Origin: Pseudomonas typographi
GTDB taxonomy: Bacteria; Pseudomonadota; Gammaproteobacteria; Pseudomonadales; Pseudomonadaceae
Assembly (NCBI RefSeq): GCF_014694385.1
Contig: NZ_JAAOCA010000042.1
Location: 1-42,917 of the forward strand
Length of the DNA: 42,917 nucleotides
Direction of reading: 5' to 3'
The position numbers and the translations under genes are program-made. Shown here piece after piece: positions 24,777 to 33,116 of this stretch; position 1 is the first letter of the stretch, and every line of letters begins with the position of its first letter. The notes beneath the pieces are model-generated. The model searched no databases. It had not been told where the DNA came from and worked only from the letters and a program-made list of their open reading frames with translations.

Positions 24777-24802
24777 TTAAACCCGCGAATTATACGCGGG
24801 TT
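24777..24802 (-). terminator. Terminator of the isc operon, carrying a TATAAT in its loop
   Basis: On the minus strand, AACCCGCG/CGCGGGTT makes an 8-base-pair stem with a 7-base loop, followed by TTTAATTTTT. It lies 28 bases after the iscX stop. The loop and stem edge hold TATAAT (24794-24789), which can be the -10 box of ndk; the matching -35 (TTAGGC or nearby) is weak. One DNA stretch may thus end isc transcription and start ndk transcription. Confidence 0.75.
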
Positions 24803-24830
24803 CTTAGGTAATGCCTAACAGCGGTGCGTT

Positions 24831-25031
24831 TCAATCCGCTTCTTCGATCCACAGCGCCTGGATCGCTTCAAGAACCTTTTCCCCGCAGCGGTCCGGGTGG
24901 TCGTCGAAGCCCGGAAGGGCCATGGCCATGTTGCGCAATGCCACGAAATTCACATGGCGTGGGTCCACGTCAGGGTGGGCCTCGGCCAACTGGATGGCAA
25001 TCTCCTGCACATCCACCCATTTAAGACTCAT
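24831..25031 (-). CDS. iscX: Fe-S assembly protein IscX
   Basis: IscX (YfhJ) is a small acidic protein that binds IscS and modulates cysteine desulfuration and iron delivery. The 66-residue product starts MSLKWVDVQEIAIQLAEAHP and has the acidic DVDP and DDHPD motifs of the family. It is the last gene of the isc operon, 12 bases after fdx. Confidence 0.95.
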   Translation of the reverse strand: MSLKWVDVQEIAIQLAEAHPDVDPRHVNFVALRNMAMALPGFDDHPDRCGEKVLEAIQALWIEEAD

Positions 25032-25043
25032 GATTGCATCCTG

Positions 25044-25382
25044 TCAGTGCCCTTCGGACACTTGGTTGATGGTGTACTTGGGAATTTCCACGGTCAGGTC
25101 ATGCTCGCCAACCACCGCCTGGCATGATAGCCGCGACTCAGGTTCCAAGCCCCAGGCCTTGTCGAGCATATCGTCTTCGAGTTCGTCCGAAGGCTCCAGG
25201 GAATTGAAACCTTCGCGCACGATCACATGGCAAGTGGTGCAAGCGCATGACATCTCGCAGGCGTGCTCGATGTCAATGTCGTTGCGCTTGGCCGCGGCGA
25301 TGATGGTTTCGCCCGGGCTGGCCTCGATCACCGCCCCTTGGGGGCAGTGCTCGGCGTGGGGCAGAAAAATAATCTGCGGCAT
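25044..25382 (-). CDS. fdx: ISC-type [2Fe-2S] ferredoxin
   Basis: The 112-residue ferredoxin donates electrons for cluster assembly on IscU. Ligands C42, C48, C51 and C87 follow the CEMSCACTTC pattern, with the extra conserved C46 found in ISC ferredoxins. The gene begins three bases after hscA, in the usual hscA-fdx-iscX order. Confidence 0.97.
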   Translation of the reverse strand: MPQIIFLPHAEHCPQGAVIEASPGETIIAAAKRNDIDIEHACEMSCACTTCHVIVREGFNSLEPSDELEDDMLDKAWGLEPESRLSCQAVVGEHDLTVEIPKYTINQVSEGH

Positions 25383-25385
25383 GGT

Positions 25386-27248
25386 TCAGTCCTCGATATC
25401 GTCCAGGTTGCGCCCGGCGAGGGCGGCCTTGACAGTGGAATTCATGCGCCGAGCGGCGAACGCGTCGGTAAGCTGCGACAGGCGCTTGGTCTGTTGGTCG
25501 ATGGCCGCGCCATCGTTGCCGCGCGCCAGCGCGTGCAGTTCGTTCACCTGCAGTTCGATGACCTCCCGTTCTTCGGGGTCGAGCAGGCGCTCGCCATCGG
25601 CTTGCAGTGCCGCGCGCACCGCCTCGACCAAGCGCTCGGCGTCGACTTGATATTCGCGCAGTTGGCGGGCGTCTTTATCCACATTGGCGAAGGCGAAGGA
25701 ATCCTTGAGCATGCGGGCAATTTCGCCGTCGGTGAGACCATACGAGGGCTTGACCTCGATGCTGGCCTGCACCCCAGACGCCAGCTCACGGGCCGACACG
25801 CTCAGCAGCCCGTCGGCATCGACCTGGAAGGTGACTCGGATTTTCGCGGCGCCCGCCACCATCGGGGGGATGCCGCGCAGTTCGAAACGCGCCAAAGAGC
25901 GGCAATCGCTGACCAACTCGCGCTCACCCTGCAGCACGTGGATCATCATGGCCGCCTGGCCATCTTTATAGGTGGTGAAATCCTGGGCGCGGGCGACCGG
26001 GATCGTGGTATTGCGCGGGATGACCTTTTCCATCAGCCCGCCCATGGTTTCGAGCCCCAGCGACAGCGGGATCACGTCCAACAGCAGCAATTCGCCGCCT
26101 TCGCGGGCGTTACCGGCGAGCAGGTCGGCTTGCACCGCCGCGCCCACCGCCACCACCTGGTCGGGGTCGATGTCGATCAGCGGTTCGCGGCCGAACAATG
26201 CACCCACAGCCTGCCGCACGCGCGGTACGCGGGTAGACCCGCCCACCATCACCACGGCACTCACCTCATCGACCTCGATACCTGCGTCGCGCACGGCGCG
26301 GCGGCAGGCCTTGAGGCTGCGCGCAAGCATAGGTTCGATCAATGCATCGAAGGTGTCGCGAGACACCTCACCGGCCCAGTCGCCATAGGCGATTGGCACG
26401 CGGGGGGCGCTGCTGAGCGCCTCCTTCGCCGCACAGGCCACTTGCAAGAGCTGGCGCTGGGCCGAAGGCGAAAGGTCGCCAGGCAAACCTGCCTGCTCGA
26501 TAATCCATTGCGCCAGGGCGTGGTCGAAGTCGTCCCCGCCCAACGCACTGTCGCCGCCCGTGGCAAGCACTTCGAACACACCGCCGGTCAGGCGCAAAAT
26601 GGAAATATCGAAAGTGCCGCCGCCCAAGTCGTAGATTGCGATCAGGCCCTCGGCGCTTTGGTCCAAGCCATAGGCCACCGCCGCGGCAGTCGGCTCGTTG
26701 AGCAGGCGCAGCACATTGAGCCCGGCGAGCCGCGCAGCGTCCTTGGTCGCTTGGCGCTGGGCATCGTCGAAATAAGCCGGCACGGTAATCACCGCCCCTA
26801 CCAGCTCGCCGCCAAGGGTGGCCTCAGCGCGCTGGCGCAGCACCTTTAAAATATCGGCCGACACCTCTACCGGGCTTTTCGGCCCTTGCACGGTGCTGAT
26901 GAACGGCATGTGCGACTCGCCTTCGACGAAGCGATAGGGCAATTGCTCGCCCAGTTGCTTGACGTCGGCGATGCCGCGACCCATCAGGCGCTTGACCGAA
27001 ACGATAGTGTTGAACGGGTCGCTGGCGGCGGCGGCCTTGGCGGCGGCACCCACCTCCACGAAACCTTCGTGGTAGCGCACGGCCGAGGGCAGGATCACGC
27101 TGCCCTGCTCATCGGGCAAGGTTTCGGACAGGCCGCTGCGCACGGCGGCAACCAGCGAATTGGTGGTGCCCAAGTCGATCCCCACCGCCAAGCGTCGCTG
27201 GTGCGGTTGAGGGCTCAGGCCAGGTTCGGCGATCTGCAGTAAAGCCAT
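25386..27248 (-). CDS. hscA: Fe-S-specific Hsp70 chaperone HscA
   Basis: HscA uses ATP to release clusters from IscU. The product of 620 residues has the Hsp70 ATPase domain (VGIDLGTTNSLVAAV near the start, IYDLGGGTFDISIL and VMVGGSTRVPRVR) and the substrate-binding domain (ATPase about 20-390). It recognises the LPPVK motif, which is present in IscU here (residues 99-103). The gene sits between hscB and fdx, 40 bases after hscB. Confidence 0.97.
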   Translation of the reverse strand: MALLQIAEPGLSPQPHQRRLAVGIDLGTTNSLVAAVRSGLSETLPDEQGSVILPSAVRYHEGFVEVGAAAKAAAASDPFNTIVSVKRLMGRGIADVKQLGEQLPYRFVEGESHMPFISTVQGPKSPVEVSADILKVLRQRAEATLGGELVGAVITVPAYFDDAQRQATKDAARLAGLNVLRLLNEPTAAAVAYGLDQSAEGLIAIYDLGGGTFDISILRLTGGVFEVLATGGDSALGGDDFDHALAQWIIEQAGLPGDLSPSAQRQLLQVACAAKEALSSAPRVPIAYGDWAGEVSRDTFDALIEPMLARSLKACRRAVRDAGIEVDEVSAVVMVGGSTRVPRVRQAVGALFGREPLIDIDPDQVVAVGAAVQADLLAGNAREGGELLLLDVIPLSLGLETMGGLMEKVIPRNTTIPVARAQDFTTYKDGQAAMMIHVLQGERELVSDCRSLARFELRGIPPMVAGAAKIRVTFQVDADGLLSVSARELASGVQASIEVKPSYGLTDGEIARMLKDSFAFANVDKDARQLREYQVDAERLVEAVRAALQADGERLLDPEEREVIELQVNELHALARGNDGAAIDQQTKRLSQLTDAFAARRMNSTVKAALAGRNLDDIED

Positions 27249-27288
27249 GCTTATCTGATATCAGGCGTGCGACCGAAGCGGCACAGGG

Positions 27289-27810
27289 TTAATCGTCGAG
27301 GCGCTCTTCGAGCTGGCGCACTTCCTGCCCCAGCTTGTCGAGGAACTGCATGCGGCGCATCAGGCGCTCGGCCTGTTCATGCTCGGCCGGGTTATCCCAG
27401 CAGCCGGCAAAGTCGTCTTCCAGGCTCGCCTGGGCGGCCTTCAGGCGCTTCTTGAACGGTACTATACCGTCGATGTCTGCGTTTTCTTGCAGTTCTTCGA
27501 GCTCTTCACGCCACTGCATCTGCTGCAGGAGGAACACCGGGTCTTGCACGGTGATTTCCTGCGGCACTTCATGGCCTGAAATGGCCAGCAAATAACGCGC
27601 GCGGCGCGGCGCACTTTTGAGGGTCTGGTAGGCCTCGTTCAACGCGGCGGATTGCTCCAGCGCCTGGCGTTGTTCACGCTCCGGCGCATCGGCGAAGCGA
27701 TCGGGGTGAACGCCGCGCGCCAGCTCGCGGTAACGCACCGCCAACTGCTCAAGGTCCAGGCGAAAGGCCGGCTTGAGGTCGAACAGCGCATAGTGGCAAA
27801 GAGTACCCAC
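27289..27810 (-). CDS. hscB: J-domain co-chaperone HscB
   Basis: HscB delivers IscU to HscA and stimulates its ATPase. The 173-residue protein has an N-terminal J domain with the HPD motif at 35-37 (VHPDRF) and a C-terminal three-helix IscU-binding domain. The start is GTG at 27810, fixed by GAGG seven bases upstream. It begins nine bases after iscA. Confidence 0.97.
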   Translation of the reverse strand: MGTLCHYALFDLKPAFRLDLEQLAVRYRELARGVHPDRFADAPEREQRQALEQSAALNEAYQTLKSAPRRARYLLAISGHEVPQEITVQDPVFLLQQMQWREELEELQENADIDGIVPFKKRLKAAQASLEDDFAGCWDNPAEHEQAERLMRRMQFLDKLGQEVRQLEERLDD

Positions 27811-27819
27811 GGGCTTACC

Positions 27820-28143
27820 TCAAATGTTGAAGCTTTCGCCGCAACCACACTCACCGCGCACGTTCGGGTTGTTGAACTTGAAGCCTTCATTCAACCCTTC
27901 GCGAACGAAATCGAGTTCAGTACCGTCGAGGTACACCAAGCTCTTGGGGTCGATGACCACCTTTACACCGTGGTTCTCGAACACTTGGTCGTCGCTACCG
28001 GCTTCGTCGATAAACTCAAGCACGTAGGCCAAGCCGGAACAACCGGTGGTGCGCACCCCAAGGCGGATGCCCTCACCTTTGCCGCGCCCTTGCAGGGAGC
28101 GACGAACGTGGTTGGCAGCAGCTTCGGTCATGGTGATAGCCAT
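27820..28143 (-). CDS. iscA: A-type Fe-S carrier IscA
   Basis: IscA carries iron or clusters to target proteins. The 107-residue protein has the three conserved cysteines C35, C99 and C101 (TTGCSG and ECGCGESF). It follows iscU by 19 bases. Confidence 0.97.
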   Translation of the reverse strand: MAITMTEAAANHVRRSLQGRGKGEGIRLGVRTTGCSGLAYVLEFIDEAGSDDQVFENHGVKVVIDPKSLVYLDGTELDFVREGLNEGFKFNNPNVRGECGCGESFNI

Positions 28144-28162
28144 TGCAGCTCCTTCAATGCGG

Positions 28163-28549
28163 TCAGAGCAGGCCTTTTTTCTGCCTGTAATCGCGAACGG
28201 CGGCCTTGATGGCGTCTTCGGCGAGTACCGAGCAGTGGATTTTAACCGGCGGCAGGGCCAGCTCTTCGGCCAGTTGGGTGTTCTTGATGGTTTCGGCTTC
28301 GTCGATGGTTTTGCCTTTCATCCACTCGGTGGCGAGTGAACTGGAAGCGATGGCCGAGCCGCAGCCATAGGTTTTGAACTTGGCGTCTTCGATCACGCCC
28401 AGGTCGTTGACCTTGATCTGCAGTTGCATCACGTCGCCGCATGCCGGCGCACCGACCATGCCGGTGCCGACGGTGGGGTCGTTCTTGTCGAGCTTACCCA
28501 CGTTACGCGGGTTCTCGTAGTGGTCGATGACCTTTTCGCTGTAAGCCAT
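28163..28549 (-). CDS. iscU: Fe-S scaffold IscU
   Basis: IscU is the scaffold on which [2Fe-2S] and [4Fe-4S] clusters form from iron and IscS-derived sulphur. The 128-residue protein has cluster ligands C37, C63 and C106, with D39 and H105, and the LPPVK motif (99-103) that HscA binds. It is separated from iscS by 92 bases with a strong hairpin. Confidence 0.98.
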   Translation of the reverse strand: MAYSEKVIDHYENPRNVGKLDKNDPTVGTGMVGAPACGDVMQLQIKVNDLGVIEDAKFKTYGCGSAIASSSLATEWMKGKTIDEAETIKNTQLAEELALPPVKIHCSVLAEDAIKAAVRDYRQKKGLL

Positions 28550-28585
28550 GGTGTTCTATCCTCTTAACTCATCAGTAGTCGCTCT

Positions 28586-28608
28586 GTGGGCCCTGTAGCA
28601 GGGCCCAC
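28586..28608 (-). promoter_or_regulatory. Strong hairpin between iscS and iscU
   Basis: GTGGGCCCTG/CAGGGCCCAC is a perfect 10-base-pair stem with a 3-base loop, with no U-run after it. It lies 34-56 bases after the iscS stop. It may block 3'-exonucleases or mark a processing point; a cis-acting role in iron-responsive control of isc mRNA is inference. Confidence 0.6.
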
Positions 28609-28641
28609 CAGCTTCCTTGCCTGTATTGGCGACTTGAATAA

Positions 28642-29856
28642 TCAGTGCGCTGCCCACTCGATCTTCGACAGGTCGACGCCGTCTTGGAACATGTCCCATA
28701 GCGGCGACAATTCGCGCAGCTTGGTCACGGCCTCGCAGACCTTGGCGGCGGCGTAGTCGATTTCTTCCTCGGTGGTGAAACGGCCAAAGGCGAAACGGAT
28801 CGAGCTGTGCGCCAGTTCGTCGTTGCGGCCCAGGGCGCGCAATACGTACGACGGTTCCAGCGAAGCGGAGGTGCATGCCGAACCGGACGAAACCGCCAGG
28901 TCCTTCAGCGCCATGATCAGCGACTCGCCTTCGACATAGTTGAAGCTCAGGTTCAGGTTGTGCGGCACGCGCGAGGTAAGGCTGCCATTCACGTACAGCT
29001 CCTCGAGGCCCGACACCTTGGCGTAGAAACGCTCGGCCAATGCCTTGATACGGGCGTTGTCGCTGGCCATTTCTTCCTTGGCGATACGGAACGCCTCGCC
29101 CATGCCCACGATCTGGTGGGTCGGCAGGGTGCCGGAGCGCATGCCGCGCTCGTGACCACCGCCGTGCATGGCGGCCTCCAGGCGAACCCGTGGCTTACGG
29201 CTCACATACAGCGCGCCGATACCCTTGGGCCCGTAGATTTTGTGGGCAGAGAACGACATCAGGTCTACTTTCAGGTTCGCCAGGTCGATGCTCACCTTGC
29301 CGGCGGACTGCGCCGCATCGACATGGAACAGCACCCCGCGCGAACGGGTAAGCTCGCCGATGGCGGCGATGTCGTTGATGGTGCCGATTTCGTTGTTCAC
29401 GTGCATGACCGACACCAGAATGGTGTCTTCGCGCAGCGCCGCCTCGACCATGGCCGGGGTCACCAGGCCGTCTTCGCCGGGCTCCAGGTAGGTCACTTCG
29501 AAACCTTCGCGCTCAAGCTGGCGCGCGGTGTCGAGCACGGCCTTGTGTTCTATTTTGCTGGTGATCAGGTGCTTGCCCTTGCCGGCGTAGAAGTGCGCCA
29601 CACCCTTCAGGGCGAGGTTGTCGGACTCGGTGGCACCGCTGGTCCAAACGATTTCACGTGGGTCGGCGTTGACCAGGTCGGCGACCTGGCGGCGGGCATT
29701 CTCCACCGCTTCCTCGGCCTTCCAGCCAAATACGTGGGAGCGCGACGCAGGGTTCCCGAAGTTCCCATCGAGGGTCAGGCATTCGACCATTTTTTGGGCA
29801 ACACGCGGGTCGACCGGCGTGGTGGCAGAGTAATCGAGGTAAATCGGCAACTTCAT
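28642..29856 (-). CDS. iscS: Cysteine desulfurase IscS
   Basis: IscS removes sulphur from cysteine as a persulphide and passes it to IscU, thiamine and tRNA thiolation. The 404-residue protein has the PLP lysine K206 (SAHKIYGPKG) and the persulphide cysteine C328 (SSGSACTSAS), at the same positions as in E. coli. It lies 43 bases after iscR. Its cysteine substrate is made through CysE, encoded just upstream of the cluster. Confidence 0.98.
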   Translation of the reverse strand: MKLPIYLDYSATTPVDPRVAQKMVECLTLDGNFGNPASRSHVFGWKAEEAVENARRQVADLVNADPREIVWTSGATESDNLALKGVAHFYAGKGKHLITSKIEHKAVLDTARQLEREGFEVTYLEPGEDGLVTPAMVEAALREDTILVSVMHVNNEIGTINDIAAIGELTRSRGVLFHVDAAQSAGKVSIDLANLKVDLMSFSAHKIYGPKGIGALYVSRKPRVRLEAAMHGGGHERGMRSGTLPTHQIVGMGEAFRIAKEEMASDNARIKALAERFYAKVSGLEELYVNGSLTSRVPHNLNLSFNYVEGESLIMALKDLAVSSGSACTSASLEPSYVLRALGRNDELAHSSIRFAFGRFTTEEEIDYAAAKVCEAVTKLRELSPLWDMFQDGVDLSKIEWAAH

Positions 29857-29899
29857 TGAAAATCTCCTATCAGGCTCTCGCGCGCCGCTCTATGGGCGG

Positions 29900-30391
29900 T
29901 CAGTCGACGACGGACGTTTCTATGGTGTCCAGAATCGGCGCACGCCCGTTACAGCGGCGCAGGTCCTGACGTTGGGCCACTTCCTGTACCTCGCGACGGG
30001 TGACCAGGTCGGCCAAACTGATACCACTCAAGAACTCATGAATCTGCTGGCTCAGGTCACACCACAGGTGGTGGGTGAGGCAGGTATCGCCGGAATGGCA
30101 ATCTCCCATCCCCTGGCACCGGGTAGCGTCGACCGACTCGTTCACCGCGTCGATCACCTGCGCCACTTGGATACCTTGCATGTTTCGCGACAACTGATAC
30201 CCGCCACCCGGGCCACGCACGCTCGACACCAAGTTGCGGCGCCGAAGCTTGGCGAACAACTGCTCCAGATAAGACAACGAAATACCCTGGCGCTCAGAGA
30301 TGTCTGCCAGCGAGACGGGGCCAAGTTGCGCATGCAACGCCAGGTCGAGCATGGCGGTGACGGCGTATCGGCCTTTGGTGGTCAGTCGCAT
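29900..30391 (-). CDS. iscR: Fe-S sensing repressor IscR (Rrf2 family)
   Basis: IscR with a [2Fe-2S] cluster represses its own operon, so isc rises when clusters are scarce. The 163-residue protein has the Rrf2 winged helix (MRLTTKGRYAVTAMLDLA, recognition helix about 38-50) and cluster ligands C92, C98, C104 and H107. A type 1 IscR site overlaps the -35 region of its promoter at 30444-30468. It leads the isc operon. Confidence 0.98.
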   Translation of the reverse strand: MRLTTKGRYAVTAMLDLALHAQLGPVSLADISERQGISLSYLEQLFAKLRRRNLVSSVRGPGGGYQLSRNMQGIQVAQVIDAVNESVDATRCQGMGDCHSGDTCLTHHLWCDLSQQIHEFLSGISLADLVTRREVQEVAQRQDLRRCNGRAPILDTIETSVVD

Positions 30392-30435
30392 GGGTCGTTA
30401 CCACGAGGTTGCTGGATGGGGATCACGATGCGGCA

Positions 30436-30468
30436 AGTATGCTATTCCCGAGTAAATGAGTCAACTAT
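30436..30468 (-). promoter_or_regulatory. isc promoter with a type 1 IscR operator
   Basis: On the minus strand, TTGACT (30464-30459), a 17-base spacer and CATACT (30441-30436) form the promoter. The overlapping 25-base element (30468-30444) reads ATAGTTGACTC, then ATTTACTCGGGAAT, and closely matches the E. coli IscR type 1 site (ATAGTTGACCAATTTACTCG form). Cluster-bound IscR should block polymerase here. Confidence 0.85.
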
Positions 30469-30545
30469 AAGACCCAGTGAATTACTCAGGAATGCCAGCG
30501 AAACGGCGAAAGATGATAGCACACAATTCTAGCGCCGCTTACGCT

Positions 30546-31337
30546 TCAGCCGTTGGCGGCCCGCTCCGCTTGCGCCTCGCCTTTGACACAGTCGAAATCC
30601 TCGTCACGAAGCTCGGGCAAGTCTTTGCCGCGATAATCGCTGCCCAGTTGGGTCAGCGCCGCACTCATGCCTTCGAGGCGGCCGTCGACGGCGTGCAGGT
30701 GGTCAAGCAACTGCCCCACCGCCCGCGCCATGGGGTCCGGCATTTCACCGGCCATGCCGTAGGCGTCGAAGCCAATTTTCTCGGCCATGGCCTTGCGCTT
30801 GGCATCCTGCTCGTCGCCGGGGGCCTCCTGGGTGATGATCTTCGCCGGAATACCCACGGCGGTCGCGCCAGCCGGCACCGCCTTGGTGACCACGGCGTTG
30901 GAACCGATCTTGGCGCCGGCGCCCACCACGAATGGGCCCAGCACCTTGGCCCCAGCGCCCACCACCACGCCGTTTTCCAGCGTAGGGTGGCGCTTGCCGG
31001 CGTTCCAACTGGTGCCTCCCAGGGTCACGCCCTGGTAAAGGGTAACGTCATCGCCCAGTTCAGCCGTTTCGCCAATAACGATGCCCATGCCATGGTCGAT
31101 GAAAAACCGCCGGCCGATGCGCGCGCCGGGGTGGATCTCGATGCCCGTCAGCCAGCGGCTGAAGTTCGACACCGAACGGGCCAGCCACTTCCATTGGCGC
31201 CGCCACAAGGCATGCGCTATGCGATGCAACCAGATGGCGTGCAGCCCTGGGTAGCAGGTCAGCACCTCGAACGCATTACGCGCGGCCGGGTCCCGGTGAA
31301 ACACGCTCCGGATGTCTTCTCGCATGCGCTCGAACAT
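30546..31337 (-). CDS. cysE: Serine O-acetyltransferase
   Basis: CysE acetylates serine, the committed step of cysteine synthesis. The 263-residue protein has an N-terminal helical domain and a left-handed beta-helix of hexapeptide repeats (GARIGRRFFIDHGMGIVIGETAELGDD and following). Key residues lie in IDHGMGIVIGE and LGGTSW. It has a long acidic C-terminal tail. The ATG directly follows the trmJ stop (no gap) with AAGGAG inside the end of trmJ, so the pair is translationally coupled. Confidence 0.96.
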   Translation of the reverse strand: MFERMREDIRSVFHRDPAARNAFEVLTCYPGLHAIWLHRIAHALWRRQWKWLARSVSNFSRWLTGIEIHPGARIGRRFFIDHGMGIVIGETAELGDDVTLYQGVTLGGTSWNAGKRHPTLENGVVVGAGAKVLGPFVVGAGAKIGSNAVVTKAVPAGATAVGIPAKIITQEAPGDEQDAKRKAMAEKIGFDAYGMAGEMPDPMARAVGQLLDHLHAVDGRLEGMSAALTQLGSDYRGKDLPELRDEDFDCVKGEAQAERAANG

Positions 31338-32096
31338 TTAGGGCTCCTTACGCTTATGCGGCTCGCCACGTACCGCCTTCTGGGTTTCGGTGAGGATACC
31401 GCGCAAAATGCTCATTTCGGTGTGGTCCACGTTACTGCGCCCGAACAACCGGCGCAGGCGGGCCATCAGGTGCCGGGGGTTGGCGGGGTCGAGAAAGCCG
31501 ACCTCGACCAAGGTGGTCTCCAGGTGCCGGTAGAACCCTTCCATTTGGTCCATGGTCGCCAGCGCTGGCGCCGCGGGCTCAGGCCCCGCGGCGGGTGCGC
31601 CCTGAGTGGCCAGCCATGCGGTTCGCACCTCATAGGCCAGCACCTGTACCGCAGCGGCGAGGTTCAACGAGCTGAAGTCCGGGTTCGCCGGAATGTGCAC
31701 GTGAAAATGGCAGCGCTGCAGCTCATCGTTGGTAAGCCCGGCATGCTCGCGGCCGAACACCAAGGCCACGGGCTGCCCGCCAGCGGCGGCCACGACGGTT
31801 TTATGCCCGCATTCACGCGGTTCGAGCATCGGCCAGGGCAAGCTGCGGTCACGGGCACTGGTGCCCAACACCAGCGCGCAACCGGCCAAGGCCTCTTCCA
31901 GGGTGGGCACCACCCGCGCGTTGGCCAGTACATCGTCCGCACCCGAGGCGCGCGCGCTGGCCTCCGGTGCCGGGAAGCTGTGCGGGGCTACCAGCACCAA
32001 CTGCCCCAACCCCATGTTCTTCATGGCACGCGCAGCCCCGCCGATGTTGCCGGGGTGGCTGGTATTGACCAGTACGACACGAATATTCTGCAGCAC
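31338..32096 (-). CDS. trmJ: tRNA (cytidine/uridine-2'-O-)-methyltransferase TrmJ
   Basis: TrmJ is a SPOUT-family methyltransferase that modifies position 32 of tRNAs. The 252-residue protein starts VLQNIRVVLVNTSHPGNIGGAAR and has the trefoil-knot motifs VFGREHAGLTNDEL and IPANPDFSSLNLAAAVQVLAYE. GTG 32096 is the chosen start: it gives the usual MLQNIRVVLV N-terminus and AAGG lies nine bases upstream. The ATG at 32126 has no ribosome binding site. trmJ is divergent from suhB and precedes cysE. Confidence 0.93.
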   Translation of the reverse strand: MLQNIRVVLVNTSHPGNIGGAARAMKNMGLGQLVLVAPHSFPAPEASARASGADDVLANARVVPTLEEALAGCALVLGTSARDRSLPWPMLEPRECGHKTVVAAAGGQPVALVFGREHAGLTNDELQRCHFHVHIPANPDFSSLNLAAAVQVLAYEVRTAWLATQGAPAAGPEPAAPALATMDQMEGFYRHLETTLVEVGFLDPANPRHLMARLRRLFGRSNVDHTEMSILRGILTETQKAVRGEPHKRKEP

Positions 32097-32239
32097 GGTA
32101 AAGCGCCTTGGCTCGCGAAAAGGCATAAATAGTACCGAACCGACGAAAACAACGCCACGACGCCTGCCATGCTCTTTTTACCGGAACAGTTTCTGGTAGA
32201 ATGCCCGGCTCTTTTTTAACCACCTAGGTGAACACATCC

Positions 32240-33055
32240 ATGCAGCCTATGCTGAATATCGCGCTGCGCGCCGCCCGCAGCGCCAGTGAATTGATCTTCC
32301 GCTCCATCGAGCGGCTGGATAGCCTCAAGGTCGACGAAAAGGGCGCCAACGACTACGTGAGCGAAGTCGACCGCGCCGCCGAACACAACATTGTCACGGC
32401 CTTGCGCAAGGCCTACCCGAACCACGCCATTCTCGGTGAAGAAACCGGCCTGCATGCCGGCTCAGGCGATGGCCAGGAATACCTGTGGATCATCGACCCG
32501 CTCGACGGCACCACCAACTTCCTGCGTGGCGTGCCGCACTTCGCGGTGAGCATCGCCTGCAAATATCGCGGCCGGCTCGAACACGCCGTGGTGCTCGACC
32601 CCGTGCGCCAAGAAGAATTCACCGCCAGCCGTGGCCACGGCGCGCAGATCAACGGCCGGCGCATGCGCGTGAGCCAACGTACCAGCCTGGACGGCGCGCT
32701 GCTGGGCACCGGTTTCCCGTTCCGCGACAACCAAATGGACCACCTGGATAACTACCTGGGCATGTTTCGCAGCCTGATCGGCCAAACCGCCGGCATCCGC
32801 CGCGCCGGCGCCGCCAGCCTCGACCTCGCCTACGTCGCTGCTGGGCGCTTCGATGCTTTCTGGGAATCGGGCCTGTCAGAATGGGATATCGCCGCCGGCG
32901 CGCTGCTGATCCAAGAAGCCGGGGGTTTGGTGAGCGACTTCACCGGCAACCACGACTTCCTTGAAAAAGGCCATATCGTGGCCGGCAACACCAAGTGCTT
33001 CAAGGCGGTGTTGACCGCTATCCAGCCGCACCTGCCGGCGTCGATGAAGCGTTAA
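32240..33055 (+). CDS. suhB: Inositol-1-monophosphatase family protein SuhB
   Basis: SuhB is a Mg-dependent phosphatase family member; it also assists rRNA antitermination with the Nus factors and influences virulence and small RNA expression in Pseudomonas. The 271-residue protein has metal ligands E67, D86 and D89 (GEETG, DPLDGTTNF) and WDIAAGALLIQEAGG. ATG 32240 (MQPMLNIALRAAR) follows AGGTGA at eight bases; an in-frame GTG at 32228 is a less likely start. A -10 like TAGAAT is at 32197-32202, without a good -35. Confidence 0.97.
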   Translation: MQPMLNIALRAARSASELIFRSIERLDSLKVDEKGANDYVSEVDRAAEHNIVTALRKAYPNHAILGEETGLHAGSGDGQEYLWIIDPLDGTTNFLRGVPHFAVSIACKYRGRLEHAVVLDPVRQEEFTASRGHGAQINGRRMRVSQRTSLDGALLGTGFPFRDNQMDHLDNYLGMFRSLIGQTAGIRRAGAASLDLAYVAAGRFDAFWESGLSEWDIAAGALLIQEAGGLVSDFTGNHDFLEKGHIVAGNTKCFKAVLTAIQPHLPASMKR

Positions 33056-33074
33056 GCTAAGCGCCACCGAACAC

Positions 33075-33101
33075 AAAAAAGCACCGTGCGGTGCTTTTTT
33101 T
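33075..33101. terminator. Bidirectional terminator between suhB and the glycine-zipper gene
   Basis: GCACC/GGTGC with a 4-base loop is flanked by six A and seven T. It ends suhB on the plus strand and the minus-strand gene at 33117. Confidence 0.9.
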
Positions 33102-33116
33102 GTTTAACGGGGCAGG

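Noticed and set aside
25263..26849. Plus-strand frame of 528 codons opposite fdx and hscA
   Set aside because: It is a shadow of the isc genes.
30477..32132. Plus-strand frame of 551 codons opposite cysE and trmJ
   Set aside because: It is antisense to conserved genes with matching starts and motifs, so a chance frame.
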